64,000 nucleotides of DNA from Effrenium voratum (GCA_963377175.1 CAUJNA010003739.1:38501-102500); one strand, 5' to 3'; counted from the first letter of the stretch, positions 1 to 13,100 are shown. Translations and numbers: made by a program. The notes: generated by a model not told the origin, from the sequence alone.

Positions 1-350
1 CCGCTACTTGGCAGGCAAACCAACAGAAGTTCACTGTGGTGAAACACCGAGTTTCCACGCTTCCCGTGAGAGAACCTTTGATAATGCCCTACTCTGCACT
101 GAGCAAGCGTCCACAGTCGCGCTGTCTGGCTCGCGCTCAGGGATCAAGTGATTCCAGGAGTTTCTTGCCTGCAAATGCCAGAGTCGCTTTTTGAGCGAGA
201 AAGGGAAGAGAGTTGACATTTTTTTCCCAGGCACAGGCGAGGCATGATTCATGAAGTCCTCTTCTCTCTTTTGAATGAATTCTGAATGCTCATTGCCCGA
301 GTGAACATTCATTCTTTTCACCGCATGTTGTCCATTGCGCACGCGGGCAG

Positions 351-419
351 GGCCCAGAAGGCCAGAGCCTCGCTCAGGAAGCGGACTCCTTCGAGGTGAA
401 GCTTCGCTTCGAGGAGCCT
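351..419 (+). CDS. Probable first exon of a PDZ domain (beta-1 strand)
   Basis: An AG acceptor (gggcag) precedes an open frame reading GPEGQSLAQEADSFEVKLRF followed by EEP. The FEVKL stretch resembles the first beta strand of PDZ domains. A GC donor (CCT|GCAACC) or a site a few bases later could end it. The exon at 1425 carries the matching PDZ core, so the two probably belong to one domain. The join is inferred, and intervening exon(s) may be missing. Family call is moderate; exon borders are uncertain. Confidence 0.5.
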
Positions 420-463
420 GCAACCACGTCCTTGGTTCATGTTTGGGCTCATGTGGGTATGGG

Positions 464-552
464 CGTGTCCGTCTTTTTTTGAGGGACCCCCCCAAAACAA
501 AATCGTGGTGGTCCAAAAGGAAACTCAAAAAGGGGGACCACAAAAAAGACAC
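464..552. repeat. Inverted-repeat element, family F
   Basis: The element opens with GTGTCCGTCTTTTTTTG and closes with CAAAAAAGACAC, imperfect inverted repeats of each other, around a C-rich and A-rich interior. The same plan (GGTGTGTCTTTTTTG at one end, AAAAAGRCACACC at the other, with a GGTTTCCNTTNGAAACCAACC-like interior) recurs across the window. Confidence 0.55.
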
Positions 553-944
553 CCCCTCCCAACGCAGTGGTTTCCCTTCATGCGGGTGCGGTCTAAAAAT
601 GTGCAAGAGCGTGGAGAACAGCCCGAGTCATTTGCTGGAAGTTGCTCATGACAAAGCCCTGAGTGTTTGCAGCGCTAGGGCCGGTCTCATGGTCTCAACA
701 TTGACACTGCCAATGACGAGCAGGCGATTGTGAAGGACTGATGTCGGGTTGGCAGATGACCCGCGCGAACGCCAACTACAAACTGCATGGCCTTTGGACC
801 AGCCGAATCACATCGACTTTCGTAAACAGCACACAGAGCTATGGGAGAACAACGCGGTTCCTTGAACATTCCGCACCATTGTGGGTGAGACACTCGCTTT
901 GGACGTGTTTCTCCTTCTTTAATTGATTGTCCAGTGTCCTGTTA

Positions 945-1027
945 GGATGTGATGTGGTCGGCTTTCTGTTGGTGTCCCTTCGAAACCAACCAAAAAAGCT
1001 TTGGCTCCCCCCCAAAAAGACACATCC
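945..1027. repeat. Inverted-repeat element, family F
   Basis: It starts GGATGTGATGTGG and ends CAAAAAGACACATCC. The interior contains GTCCCTTCGAAACCAACCAAAA, a palindromic-looking motif shared with other family F copies. It lies between the exon at 351 and the candidate exon at 1075, that is, inside intron sequence. Confidence 0.6.
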
Positions 1028-1074
1028 GACTGGCGTGTTGAGGCTTTCCAGCCCAGCGATTTGCATCTCGTCAG

Positions 1075-1158
1075 GAAGTGAGCGGAGCGGCGCTGGCTTG
1101 GAATCGCAACGCGCCGGAGATGCACCAGATCAAGGCGCGCGAGATGAAAATTTTCGAG
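1075..1158 (+). CDS. Candidate short exon, helical peptide
   Basis: The exon follows a tcgtcag acceptor and reads open for 28 codons (begins EVSGAALAWNRN, ends EMKIFE) before a GC donor (GAG|GCCTAG). The next in-frame triplet after the exon is a stop, so the frame ends where the splice site is. It does not match the missing part of the PDZ domain, so it may be an insertion in the domain or belong elsewhere. No function recognised. Confidence 0.4.
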
Positions 1159-1299
1159 GCCTAGCGCTTCACTCTTTTTGCCGTGAGCTCTAACCTGTTC
1201 TTGACCTTTTTGACTCTTGGAAAACGTCAGCTTCACGCAGCTGACTGGCCAGCGAGACCTATGCAGAAAGACCAAGAGGGCACAAAGGTAAAAGGTTAC

Positions 1300-1424
1300 T
1301 TGCTGGTGCGAGAGATGCAGGGAATGAGGATTGGAATGACGGAATGACCCCTAAACCATCCAACTGGTTTTCTTTATTCGGGGACCGAAGGGGTTCATTC
1401 CATTTCTCATTGCCTGAGCACCAG
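1300..1424. repeat. Inverted-repeat element (introner-like), family D copy 1
   Basis: The ends are TTGCTGGTGCGAGAGATGCA and ...TGAGCACCAG, inverted repeats of each other. The interior holds GAATGACCCCTA and AACCATCCAACTGG, shared with the copies at 15000, 34347 and 57692. The right end, GAGCACCAG, is exactly the 3' splice site of the PDZ-core exon beginning at 1425, so the element appears to provide the acceptor. Confidence 0.8.
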
Positions 1425-1527
1425 CATTACTGGGGCGATTCAGCCTGGCAGACCTGGCGAAACATCGCCGCAGGCCGCCGACATGATTCTGCAGGTCAAC
1501 GGCGAGGCGGTCACAGGCACGGAAAAC
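1425..1527 (+). CDS. PDZ domain core exon
   Basis: The frame gives ITGAIQPGRPGETSPQAAD then MILQVNGEAVTGTEN. This matches the PDZ pattern I-x-x-I-x-P-G-x-A...x-D-x-I-L-x-V-N-G-x-x-V-x-G, that is, the strand and helix regions before the peptide-binding helix. PDZ domains bind C-terminal tails of partner proteins. The frame closes with TGA at about 1547, so a donor must lie before it; candidates are CTGCAG|GTCAAC and GAG|GCGGTC or one slightly later. The rest of the protein is not recognisable nearby. What the protein scaffolds is unknown. Confidence 0.65.
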
Positions 1528-4500
1528 CGTTTCGGCTTGAGATTCTGAGGTGGGCGTGTGTTGTTCAGGGTCCCTTTCGACATGTGGAGCTCCATTGAAA
1601 GAATGCAAGAGCGCCTGGGTCAAAAGCAGTGGAGCCTCCATGCGGAGCATATCGTGAATGTTCACGTGAGTCTGCACGTGTTTGCAAGCGTGGTTTCAAG
1701 TGTAAAATGGGATGCCACGCTTGGAAACATGGTGGCATGCGCTGGGCTTCGGGTTTTTTGATGAGTAAACGGCCTGCTTCAAGGGCCTCAGTGGGAGGCT
1801 TGACTGATTGTGGTTGCCATATTTCATGGATTCGTTGCAGCTCCGGTGGCAAACCACACCAGGAGAGAATGTGCACGGCAAGCTCGCAGATGCTGGTCCG
1901 TGACTTGCCTGGAATCTAGTTGGACGTGTCGTGTCACGCTCTTGGGCAATTTCAGTCAAGCAGATGCAGTTGTCGCCGGGTCATTGAGAAGCACCTCGAC
2001 GTGTCGCTCAAATCAGCCGTAAGGGCCTCTGTGCATTCTGAATGTTGACCAAGGGAAGCCACTATCACCATGAAGCACGCGTCGGAACGAAATTTGGTCT
2101 TGGGCTCAGTGAGAGCTTGCTGAGGGCAGGATATGTCGAGCGCTTGTAGACCGGACATCCAGCGGATGCATTGTAGGCAGAGGGGATGCAACGTAACCAC
2201 TGCAAGCATTGCATGGTGTAGCAACAGGAGGATGTCATCATCGCATTAAGTTGCCACCGGCCTATTGTAGTGCTTTTGAATTCAACTCTTATAGCTTGCG
2301 CAGAGAAGGTGCTGCCGAGCGAACTGTCAGTGTGCTATATATATATATATGTATGCGTGTCTATATGTATATGTACAATATGTATATATATATATATATC
2401 TTATATATATATATATACACATACACATTCCTTCAAGCCTCATTGGTGCCGTGTACTACCAGTTTGTCGCCGATCTGCCCGCAGCAGCAACAACAACAGC
2501 AGTCTGGAGATCCCTGTGGCGCTTGCTTATGCCGCCGTGACCGCGGCATTGTCAGGGAGCGCTCTGGATAGAGAGGGAGACGCCCAAATGGCCACGCCTC
2601 CACTTGTTCCAGCTTTTCACTTTCGTACCAACTTGCTTTTTTGCGCTGAACATGCACGGTCCTACTTTTGATTTATCGTGGTTGGTTTATATTTTTCGAT
2701 CCGTTTTATCGATGAGTGGAGGTTTTCCATACTTTGTCCAAGTTGCGGTCACGTCCTCAAGAGCTCCGCTTTGGCGTCCAGGTCTTGAAGAAGCCTGGGC
2801 AGCTGGGCATCACGGTGAAATTCGCGCCGCCCGGCTGAGGGGCCTCGCTGCGTGTTTTTTTTTTCTTCTTCTTTTTCTGTGAGCTCCATGTCTGGCGATA
2901 TTTTTGGATTTTGGGTCCAGTTGTCTGATGTCTGTCCCTTCGGCCAGAGCCGGTTTTTGGGTCCAGTTTTTTGGGTCCAGTTTTTTGTTGGTCCCAGAGC
3001 CGGCGCTAGCCATTTTCCATGTCTGTCTCTTCGGCAGCGGACGGCTGCTCTCGTTTTTGCGGCCGTTTTTGCTTGGCTTTGAAGATGCGAGCCTCCACAG
3101 GAAGTCCTCCCACGGCATCTGGATCGCAACCGTGGCACCGGGACCGGAGAGGGCGAAGAAACATCAAACCTCGCTGCTCCAAGCCAATTGCCAAGGGTCA
3201 GTTTCGAGACTTGCCAGGCAACGCATGTTTGAACAACGACTGAGTTGTGGATTGGAAAGGCAGCGGTGGCAGGATTTGTTCTTGCCCAATTGAACTCTTC
3301 GCGAAGAGGTTTTGTGCCCGTGGCTTCTCTTAAACTCACAAACAACGAGTGTCATCTCTGAGGAAAATAAATGTCAGGACCGCCTTGCTGACACTTTGTG
3401 CAGGACTTGTGCTGGACTGGAACCAGAAGAATCCCGACCAAAGCGTGGCAGTGAACGTGCCTTGTCTTTCTGATTGAAAAGGAAAGTGTCGTTTGCTCAA
3501 TGATCGGTACAGGCTTCGCTGAAGTGTATTTAGTATTTGGCTTTGCGGATGAGGACACATTCAAGTTTGCTTAGGATCGCATTGTGGCTGCCTCTTGGCT
3601 GCAACTGGTTGTTTCTATTTGAGAGCCAAGCCTCGACATTTCGGAGGTCCCTCGCGGTGCTTGGAGCGATCTGAGGTCAATGGAGTTACTGGACAATCCC
3701 AAGACCTCGTCGCCAAGATGAGGGAAGTCTCCGACACCATCGTGCTTTGCCGTCAAAGAACGATTTGACCGATTTTTTGCCGTGAGTCAGCACTGGTCCA
3801 GCACTGGTCACAGGACAGCTGGGACAACCAAGACCACCAAAAACTAGTGGCCGAGGTCCAGCTGATATGCAGATTTTTAATGTGACAATTCATCCTTTTC
3901 AAGCTCAGGTGCTGGTCGTGATGCACTACGAGTGAAGTAACTGAGAGAGGCAGACCCAGGTCCTCTTTCTGCTGGAAGCACAGTTTTCCTTGCGCTGGTG
4001 ATCGATGTTAGAGGACATGGGCTGCGGGTATGTTTCATTATGGTGATAAAGTCACACTACTGCCTAATGCTGCCTGAGCATTGCCCAGCAAGCCTTTGTG
4101 TCAGAAAAACTTTGGGCAGCGCTTCAGACAAGATGAGAGCTGGCCATCGTGCCCAGCGCGCCAAATCTTTGCGACACTTTGGCTCCGGCACGTGACAGAG
4201 AAGCCCAAGGGCCGTGTGGGTCATTTCAGTATGGCATTGTCCCAAGGACAAGGCCATAGCCTAGCATTGCACCTGCGGCCAGAGGGGGAAGGTGGAAAGG
4301 AGCTGGATGAAACCGCTCCCTTTTCCTCAGGCCGTCAGCCAATGGGGTTGCAACTTTTCGGTGAAGGCGTGCCCACGCAGGGATTGCTCTTGTCCTTTGG
4401 ACCGGGCCTACCAGGAAGGAGCGCAGGAGCCAGTCAAGAGTCTTCTAAAGTGAGGAGCTTGACAGCAAGTTTGCAGCGGGAGAGGGCGGAGTCTCTGGAG

Positions 4501-7221
4501 GCCATTTTGCGTTGGGCCATTTTCTTATAGCAGAATCTTGCGGTCCGAATCAGGCTCATTGAATCCAGAGATGGATTGGACTTTTGCGCTCCTGGCGATA
4601 GGGCACTTGAGTACTGCTCAGAAAAGGGTAGTTGGCAGCTGAGATCCCTGAGATGCCTCCCAGTTTTGAGCAGCTCGCTTCCCCCCGGACTGCAGCCTTG
4701 AATCCCGACTTCAAGGAACCCGAAATTGAGGACCGGCGCAGAGTCTGTCCTCTGTTTCCGGCATGTCGCTTTAAGCATACCTGGAGTCTGCCCAAAATTA
4801 AGAGGTTATGACCCCTTACCCCAACCATTTTTTTTACACCGGGTCGATGCCAGGTGATGCCTGTCCGCGAGGAGCCGGGCCAAAGCACTCAGGCCTGGAG
4901 CCACGCCAGGCGTTGCTTGAGGCGTTCAAAGTGTTGCGTTTGTTGGTTACTTGTTGGTTGGTTGGGCTTGGTGTTTTTTGATTAAGCGCACCCCGTTTTT
5001 ACTCGGGAACGCAACAACAACCTCAGCCATTGTTTGGGCCCAGAGTAGATTCGGCTACTACAGACGCTCAGTTTGCCATTTAGCTCTAAGTTTGCTTCTA
5101 CCGCCCGTGTTATGGAACGAGGCAGCCTATGTCAGTCGTTGCAGCGCGCCGATACGGCTGGAAAGCAGGGGAGCCCGGGGGGTTTGCGAGAACATGTTGT
5201 CGGCCCTTAGCGTCAAGATTGGAGTAGAGAGAGTGCGGTTTTGAAAGAGGTGTCGAAGGAAGACAACTGCCCTGACTTATGCTTATTTTGTATTTCAGCT
5301 GTGTGACAATTGGCTGCTTCTTTCAGGACAGTACTCGATGGAAGCGGCAATGGCAGTGTTTGCAGCCTCTTGCCTTTGCGCGAGAAGGGTATAGGAGCGG
5401 ACATGCTGCTGCGAAAAGCGCCTTGAGATCCTCACTAGAATATGTTCTTGCCATGCAAAGCTGCGTTTTGCACAGATCCAATGTATCAAACAAATTGGGG
5501 CTCCCAGTGGTTGCTTTCCCCTATAGTTTTCTTGTTTCAAATGGTTCAAAAGGGCCCTTGGTTTTGCCAGCTTGGTCTTTGTCTCGCTTCCAAGGTGGCA
5601 GTGCAGGCAGCCTGCGCGCGTGGATGGGATTGCTGGGCAGCAAGGAACTGTGCTTATGAGCTTTTCTTTTGGACCCGCCCCAAAGACTGCGCATGCATGC
5701 CATTTTAGGCAACCTGTAGTGTTCTGCCAGTTGGCTCCAAAACTCCTACTGAACAATCCCCCAGATAGGATGATTCGATCGCTTGAAGTGTTGAGGCAGG
5801 GAACAGTTGTTCTCGTTTTGAAAGGGGTTAAGCTTGTGTTCATGTACATACATGTCTTATTTGGTTTGGTTTACCTCGAGCATCAAGAAGAACCATCCGA
5901 GTTCATTGTGCCGAACCTGAGCTGGCCAGGCCGAGGGCTGGTGCAGGCTGGACGGAAATTCTGCTTCGGGAGCCAGAAGGTTTGCAGTGGTTGAATCACT
6001 TGGGCTGGTTGATCAAGCTTGGGTCCACATGTCAAAAATGATGGGAAGCACCGCAGAGTTCTTGCGTTGAAGGAATGTTTGCTGGACCAATGTGACAAGC
6101 TTGACCGTGGAATGGCTGTTTTTGGTTGAAGCATTGGACCTGAGGCTTTCTCAAATCCTTTGGTACATGCATAAAATGCGCGGGAAGGTTGTGTGCTCTG
6201 CAGATTGACATGGACCCCCAAAATCATTTTCAAGAGGATCTCCTTTTGAACCCCCCCAGTTTCGGTGCTGATTGGCAGGGGGAGAGATCCATTTTCGTGG
6301 GAATCCTGTAGTTCTTGTAGAAGCGCCTGGTTGAGGTGCCAGTCTTCCATGGGCCGACCTTGGCACGCCGGGGGCCGGGCGTGCCAGGCCTATAGGCCAA
6401 TATAAGCAAAACCAGCTTGGTAGGCACTGCTCAAGTGTGTGTCTTTTGAGTGTACACTTTTCGGGGCTGGTTGGGGGGGGCCCAATCTTTTTAGGGCTTG
6501 GTTGGTGTGCGTTTTGAGGCGGACCCCCCCATGAACTTGGGGGTCCAGATCCCGTACAAACATGTGAGCGGGGCATTGGCCAAGAGACGACTTTGCCACT
6601 GCGGATAAAATCCGTGAAGATGTATGGCCCACTTTGCCAAAAGCTCTGCGACTTTGGGCACAGACGCTGCATCTCGCAGGCTAGCGGGTTTCTTGTGGCT
6701 GAGACTCTGAGCCTAGGGAAAACGGGCCTTCGCCCGGCCAGCTTTCAGGTTCAACAGCATGACCGAGGGACACCATGAAGCGTCTTGAGATGCTTGGGAT
6801 GCAGTGATCCCAATTGGGCTAGAAGGAAGACGGAAGTTCTGACTTTCATATTCTTGCCGTCAGCTCCGTTAGGGTTCGCGAAAACGGGAGCAATGGGCAG
6901 CCAGAGGGAGGTGATGCTAGCCATGTGCTGAGTGCCTTGGTCGCACTTGCATCTCCATCCTGCCTATTTTTATGGTCTTCCTTGGGGGTCCTGTGCTTGG
7001 GGATTCCAGTCTTGCCTTTCCCTTTTTAACCCAACTGAACTCAGCTCACTGTCTCACACGGACGAGCTCACCGAAAGGAAAGGAAGGGATCCGAGTCACG
7101 GAACTCGTGTGAGGCTCATGGAGGAGAAAAAGAAGAAGACGCGGGCGGAGAAGACCTCCTGCGCATGGGGCGCCTTTGACTGCGGACGTGCAGCCAGTGT
7201 TTTCATGGCCCACGTTTTCAT
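1528..7221. other. Long stretch without a supported gene
   Basis: AT-balanced, stop-rich in all frames, with no clear GC-rich exon and no homology I can recognise. It contains a TA-rich microsatellite (2333-2430) and a short CAG/CAA run near 2483. The best coding guesses are weak: a helical frame at about 4420-4510 (SLTASLQRERAESLEAIL) and a lysine-rich frame at about 7117-7190 (MEEKKKKTRAEKTSCAWG). Neither has convincing splice partners. I treat the region as intron or intergenic DNA. Confidence 0.5.
2333..2430. repeat. TA/TATG microsatellite
   Basis: Alternating TA with GTATG and CACA interruptions. Short open frames across it encode only YIYI repeats and are artefacts. Confidence 0.95.
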
Positions 7222-7336
7222 GGATGTGTCCTTTTGTATGGGAACTCCTCCCCCCCAAAAAAGAGAGAGAAAGAAAGTGCTTTCTGTTTTTGGCTTTCCC
7301 TTGAAACCACCGGGTGCCACAAAAAGAAGAGACACC
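7222..7336. repeat. Inverted-repeat element, family F
   Basis: Begins GGATGTGTCCTTTTG and ends AAAAAGAAGAGACACC. The interior has GGCTTTCCCTTGAAACCACC, the same sequence that forms the unit of the satellite at 26.8-27.6 kb. Confidence 0.6.
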
Positions 7337-7569
7337 CTGATAGGCATGATCGCTTCAGGTGTTCGTGTTTGCTTTGCATTTGTCCTAAGTCCGCATTGGC
7401 GCACTAGTCTTCCTGCTCGTGCTGGCCATCACAGGGCCAATCTGGGTGCTTCTTCTGCAAGAAGCGTGCACGTTTTTTGCAGCAACGAAGTCGCCTGAGT
7501 GTTGTTTGCGCATCAAAATGCTGGGCAATGAGGTAGTGCCCTGATCTCTCTCTCCCTTTGCCTCTCCCT

Positions 7570-7584
7570 CTGCCTCCCCCTCGC

Positions 7585-7621
<37 letters not shown>

Positions 7622-7926
7622 GTCTGTGTCTGTCTCTGTCTCTGTCTCTGTCTCTGTCTCTGTCTCTGTCTCCATCTCTGTCTCTGTCTCTCTCTGTCTG
7701 TCTCTGTCTGTGGCCGCCGGCCCTGTGTGTCTCTGTCTCTCTCTGTCTGTCTCTGTCTGTGGCCGCCGGCCCTGTGTGTCTCTGTGTGTCTCTGTCTGTC
7801 TCTGTCTGTCTCTGTCTGTCACTGTCTATTTGTCTATCTGTCTATCTGTCAACCGGTCTATCGGTCTATCGGTCTATTAGTCTATCTATCTATTAGTCTA
7901 TCTGTCTATCTGTCTATCTGTCTGTG

Positions 7927-7991
<65 letters not shown>

Positions 7992-8035
7992 CTGTGTGTC
8001 TGTCTATCTGTCTCTCTCTGTTTTTCTCTGTCAAA
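7570..8035. repeat. TGTC tetranucleotide array with an internal duplication
   Basis: About 460 bp of TGTC, TGTCTC and TATC repeats. A segment of about 54 bp containing TGTGGCCGCCGGCCCTGTG is duplicated at about 7700-7730 and 7755-7785, so unequal exchange or slippage has acted on a larger unit as well. All frames are open, which creates spurious Ser/Leu/Val/Cys-rich reading frames on + and Thr/Asp/Arg/Gln-rich ones on -. Confidence 0.95.
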
Positions 8036-8853
8036 TTGTCTGAAGCTGAATTCAGGAGCTTGTGTGGCGGGCAGAATTGAGGTGGCGGCGATGCTGAAGG
8101 AACGAAACATGAGACCATATTCTTCTGGATATTCGCAGGATCAAGTACATATTGATTTTGCTTGGCTTTGCTGGCATGTCGAATTTGTGACAACAGAGAC
8201 ATGTCATCGAGGACTTGTTCAGAGGCAACATGGAAATCACTGCATCCTTGACTTGACTTGACTAACTTCCTCCCTCCCCCCTCCCTCTCTGTATGTCTAT
8301 CTCAATCTCTTTCTGTGAGTGCACCTCTCGGGCGACGATTTCCAGCGTTTCTTTTTTTGGGGGCAGCGCAACTCCCGCCCTCCCCGCCATCCGCTTTCCA
8401 TCCGACGGGTTGCGGGCCGAGTCGACTGACTGACTCCAGGCCTTCACTTTGGCCTCCTGCACCTCAACTCTGCCCTGCCGCATTGGCCAGCAGCTGACGC
8501 ACGCGGAGGATGGCTCCGATGGGTCTGATGGGTCTGGGGTCCGGACATGGCAAGTTGAGGTGCAATCGATTGCGGGGCCTGCAAGCTGTGAGCCGCAATC
8601 TACGGGCAACAGGCAATGTCCACTTCACATTCACCGCTGTAAATGGTTCCAATCGCAGAGGATTGATCCGTCTTGCCCCCCCCCCGAGCTTACAGCTTAC
8701 ACGCAAGGTCAGAGCTCAGAGATCCGTAGTTCAAAGCGCCCGTTTTTTTTTTTGTTCCGACGTGAGCATGGCGCCTCAGGCGCAATGTGCCGAGGGCGCT
8801 GGCGCCAGATCTGAGGCGCGATTGGTGTCTGGGCGACTGGCTCATGTTGCATT

Positions 8854-8996
8854 CACATGAGCCACAGTCAAACCCTGGGAAATGAAGGGTAGTAAGGGAC
8901 ACTTTGAACCAGAAATAGGTGTGGCCGCCTTGGTAACTCTTTAGATGGTCTTGGCTTCACATTTTGGTACCAGGTTTTGATTTGTGACTCACATGG
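8854..8996. repeat. Inverted-repeat element, family C copy 1
   Basis: Starts CACATGAGCCACAGTCAAA and ends TTTGATTTGTGACTCACATG, a good terminal inverted repeat. Interior shared with other C copies: TAGTAAGGGACA, AAATAGGTGTGGCCGCCTT and a TGGTACCAGG-like motif near the right end. This copy is more diverged than those at 44656 and 45698. Confidence 0.75.
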
Positions 8997-9726
8997 TAGC
9001 CGTTCATCCCTTGGCTTTTGTCTGCCTCACGCGAGGAGCTTCTGCATGGCGACGCTTGCACCTTGCTTTGCGGCTTGGACGGCTTGGCGCGCCGCCCGGA
9101 GTCCACTCAAAATCGGTCCCCTGTGGGTATTTTTTTGGAGGCCAGAAGGACCTGAAGCGGTCTCAAATTGAGAAGCACAAGGCTGGGTTGTGTTGTTCTT
9201 GGTGTGCGGTGCCCGGACATGAGGTGACGACCCCAGGAAGAGGCCCACCATCCCGGAGCTGCTCTGCCTCCGGGCAGCAGATCGCGAAGCAGAGCTCCGA
9301 AGGGGGCTGTCTCTAGAGAATACCGCTCATGGACCGGGCAAGAAAGTATATTCTTGTTTTTTGAAGCTGGCAACGCTAGTCGGCAAGAAACATGGCTCAT
9401 GTTGCGGGCGGGGGTAATCATGTTTTTTGCTAGAACTTCATGATTGCAACGACCTCTCCACACTCGCATGCCATCAATCCAGCGGCACAATTCAGCAAAA
9501 TCCGCTGAAGTTCAATTGCGATTTTCGTTCAGCAATCGTATATCGGTCTCACTTTTGCTACAGTGGCGAACGGGTTGTCAATCAAGAGCAGGCTTGTGGC
9601 ATATGGTTTCAAAATCGTGGACTCCCACTTTTTGGTATTTGAAGGGAGACCACCACCATTTCGGGGCATCTGTCCGGAAGGGCGGAAGAGGGGCCCACGC
9701 AAAAAGAAAGGACCATGCATTGCCAG

Positions 9727-9815
9727 TCACGGAGGTCTGGACGGCAACGCCAGCGGAAGCGAGATGGTGCAGTGCGTGGTGCCAGAGGTGCCGTCAGGCG
9801 CAGCCATTGCCGTGG
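9727..9815 (+). CDS. Plausible exon of unknown protein
   Basis: After a tgccag acceptor the frame reads HGGLDGNASGSEMVQCVV then PEVPSGAAIAVAP, and stays open to a TGA at about 9841. The strand-turn-strand look resembles an Ig-like or IPT-type beta domain, but this is only an impression. No flanking exon could be attached. Confidence 0.35.
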
Positions 9816-10935
9816 CCCCCACAAAATCTGCTCGGAGGGCGTGACGCAAGACATTAAAACGGGTCTGTTTTTTTGATGGTACCCTGTTTTGGGTTGGTTG
9901 AAAAGGAGACCAAAGGGAAACTATTGATTTTTAGGCGAGTACCATAAACAAAATATACACACACACACACATGTTGGTTTTGGAAGTTTTAGCACGTTGG
10001 AAAACATCCATTCATCAATTTCCAGGCTGCACGCTACACTGCAGGTTTCGCCTGTGCTGCTGAAATGTGTTGCGGAGAGTGTGTGCCTTTGCTGATGGCC
10101 GTCCTTGTTTTGGGCTGCTGTCATTTCCCTGCCAGCCCAGTTTCCGTGATAGACCTGTGGTTGGTGTGAAATCCCTGGTGCTGTCACGACTATGAAAAAG
10201 AGACGCCAATCTGGGCTTTAGGGAAGCCTTTGATCACTGTCTGGGCGCCATACAACTTTGGGAACCGGCCGCATCCCGGTTCTGCGGGTTCCCAGAGACG
10301 CTTTGGATTGCGCATGTCGAGAACCCCGCCTTCCAAGAGTCCGATTCATTTCAGGCCGATCTGCCGAGTAGCACGACGCCTCGCATCGCCTCTCGCTCGC
10401 GTGCGCTCAGAAGCGTGCGCGCGGTTCTGCTACCGAGTCCAGTCTGGCTCCTTGCCACTTCGTTTGCGGCATGCCGACAACTTCTGCTGCTTCAGTAGCT
10501 GCGACTTCCGAATCTAGTTTTGATTGTTGGAGTCTTTCTGTGACAACAGCCGGATGGGTTGAGGGAATCCTGTCCAAGTTTCTGGTTCCTAGTTTGGCCT
10601 GTCGGGTGGCTAGAACAGCCACGGTTTGTTTCCGTTTGATTTCCCTTGATATTTTGCTTTAAGAGGGTCCAGTTTGAGAAACTCGAAAGGGCATACCCAT
10701 TTGCACCCCATACGTCGGTTACAAATCACCCGTTTTGCAAGGCCCGCCATCCCTTGAGCCCAGCTTTGCTTCGAAGCTTGGCGGAAAGGCTTTCGGCAGT
10801 CTCTGGTATGTCCTGCTCAACGCGTGCTTTTGTTGGGTTTAAGGCAAACCGCATGGAAAACCTTTTGGCCCTCTATTTTGACAGACCAATATGAGCAATC
10901 TCCAAATGGGGCGCGGAAGAGAAGCTGGGAAGTTG

Positions 10936-11357
<422 letters not shown>

Positions 11358-11399
11358 CATGTCCGCATTTTGCTTATATTTCGTTTGTGGTGTTTGATG

Positions 11400-13100
11400 C
11401 AGGTCTGCCTAGCCGCCACAAGTTTGTAGCATTTGGGGCATCTTCAAATTCAGGGCCCTTCTTGGTATCGCTCAAGAAAGGCCAAGGCGGCACAAGTGTC
11501 CAAGCAGGGGCCCCAACAGGATGGCTCACTTTCCCGCGATTAGGTATGCTATTACGTCCGGAGAGCCGCGCCTGGTTTGCGGCCAAGCAGAGCGCTTTCC
11601 ATGTGAGGTGGCTCGGGTCCAGCGTCTTGTGTCTGGTTCTGAACAGGCTTGAGATGTCTTCATGTTTGTTTCCGTTTTACGGTGCTTGTCGTGTAAGATG
11701 TTTCTTTGTTAGGTAGTTTATTTTTGAAGATGCTTGTTGGTTTCCGAGGTGCAGTTTTGTTTCGGACTCTTTTGAAGCATTTTAATCTGGTCAGAAGGTC
11801 TGCCCGGGTTTATTTTCAAGGTCTTGCCGGATGTGTTTGCGTATCAGGCGGCTCCAGGTGCTACGTCGATATTGGTCCAGCTGCGCTTCATGAACAAAGA
11901 CAAATGTGCCGGGCTGAGTCGGCTGAAACCGGGTTAGCTTCGCTCCCGAAAGCAGAGTTGGAGTTGTCTCAAGGGCGCGGGCCCCAAACATGGTTGGCTT
12001 TTCTCAAACTAATATACCCAAATACCAGGTTTTGCTTGGGGGTTCTCTAAGTTTCAGTTGGTAGAAGCGACTTTTTCGCTGGCCCAAATGTAATTATCCG
12101 CAATTGTCCTATGGACCCTGCGAAAGCCTGCGCGGTGCCATGTTGCTGCAGGCGATGAGATCTTTACCGAGTGCCGTAGTCTGAACTCAGTGCCCTCTGG
12201 TTGCAGATGACGAGATGTTTGCAAGATCAAGGCATGAGGTGCCGGGGGTGGTGGCATGTCTTTTTTGAGGCTGCCCTCTTTGACCAGCAAAGCCACCCTT
12301 TTTGGGGCCTCAAGCAAATGCAAACCCAGGTGGTTGTTGTGACTGAATTCCACAACTCAGGTTCACTTTTCAAGAATTTGCCTCTGGTCTGCAATGTTTG
12401 TTGATGTCACCGGTCGAGGCAGGATGGCCGAGGCTTTTGAGCTGCGCGTTCTGAGGTTAGGAGCGAGGCAGCGTTGGCGTACGAAGCGGATGCCCGGTTG
12501 CAACCGGTTGTCCTGATGCAACCTTCCACGATTTTGATGGCGTGGGATGCAGCCTGTGCTGGCAAGGTAGCCCAACGCCTAAGGATCCCAACAACAAGAC
12601 GCTCTATGATGCAGCTGCAGCTCGGCGTTTTTGCCTTCCCCAATTTGCGGGCATTGGCATATAGCCTTGGGTGCAACGGGGAGGCGCTTGAGACAACGGC
12701 CCAGTGCCTAGCACACAATCCAAAGAATTCTGTGTGACATGTTGCATGCATCCGGTAGGCTAGAGTGCAGGGAGGGTTTGTGTTTTGGTAGCCCTTTTTC
12801 CGCGAGAATAACTTTCCATTAGGAGGACAAACCGGAAATCCGCTTACATGCTGTGGGATGACACCCAGTGAGAGAGCAGTCCCATTGCTCAGTGGGACGA
12901 CCCTGGCACCTGCACATTGGGCTGCTTCGTGGCTGCTTGGCATTTGCAGAGCCAGGGGTGTGAAGAGCCAGGGCGATGGTTGGACTCGTTGCGCTGCTGT
13001 CGCCCTCATAGCTCATAGGTGCGAGATCGGTCCATGCTTCAGCCAGGCTTCTAGGGCTACAAGATGATGGGTGGCTTCCATAAACAGCGACACATGGGTG
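11400..13100. other. No supported gene
   Basis: Intron-like sequence. The only frame worth a note is about 11881-11935 (LRFMNKDKCAGLSRLKPG after a tccag acceptor), too short and isolated to call. Confidence 0.45.

Noticed and set aside
4081..4530. 149-codon plus frame as a gene
   Set aside because: Mixed composition, no recognisable domain, no splice context. Only its last 30 codons look helical. Left as a note in the gap entry.
7385..8110. Thr/Asp/Arg/Gln-rich and Ser/Leu/Cys-rich frames
   Set aside because: Products of the TGTC array, open on both strands.
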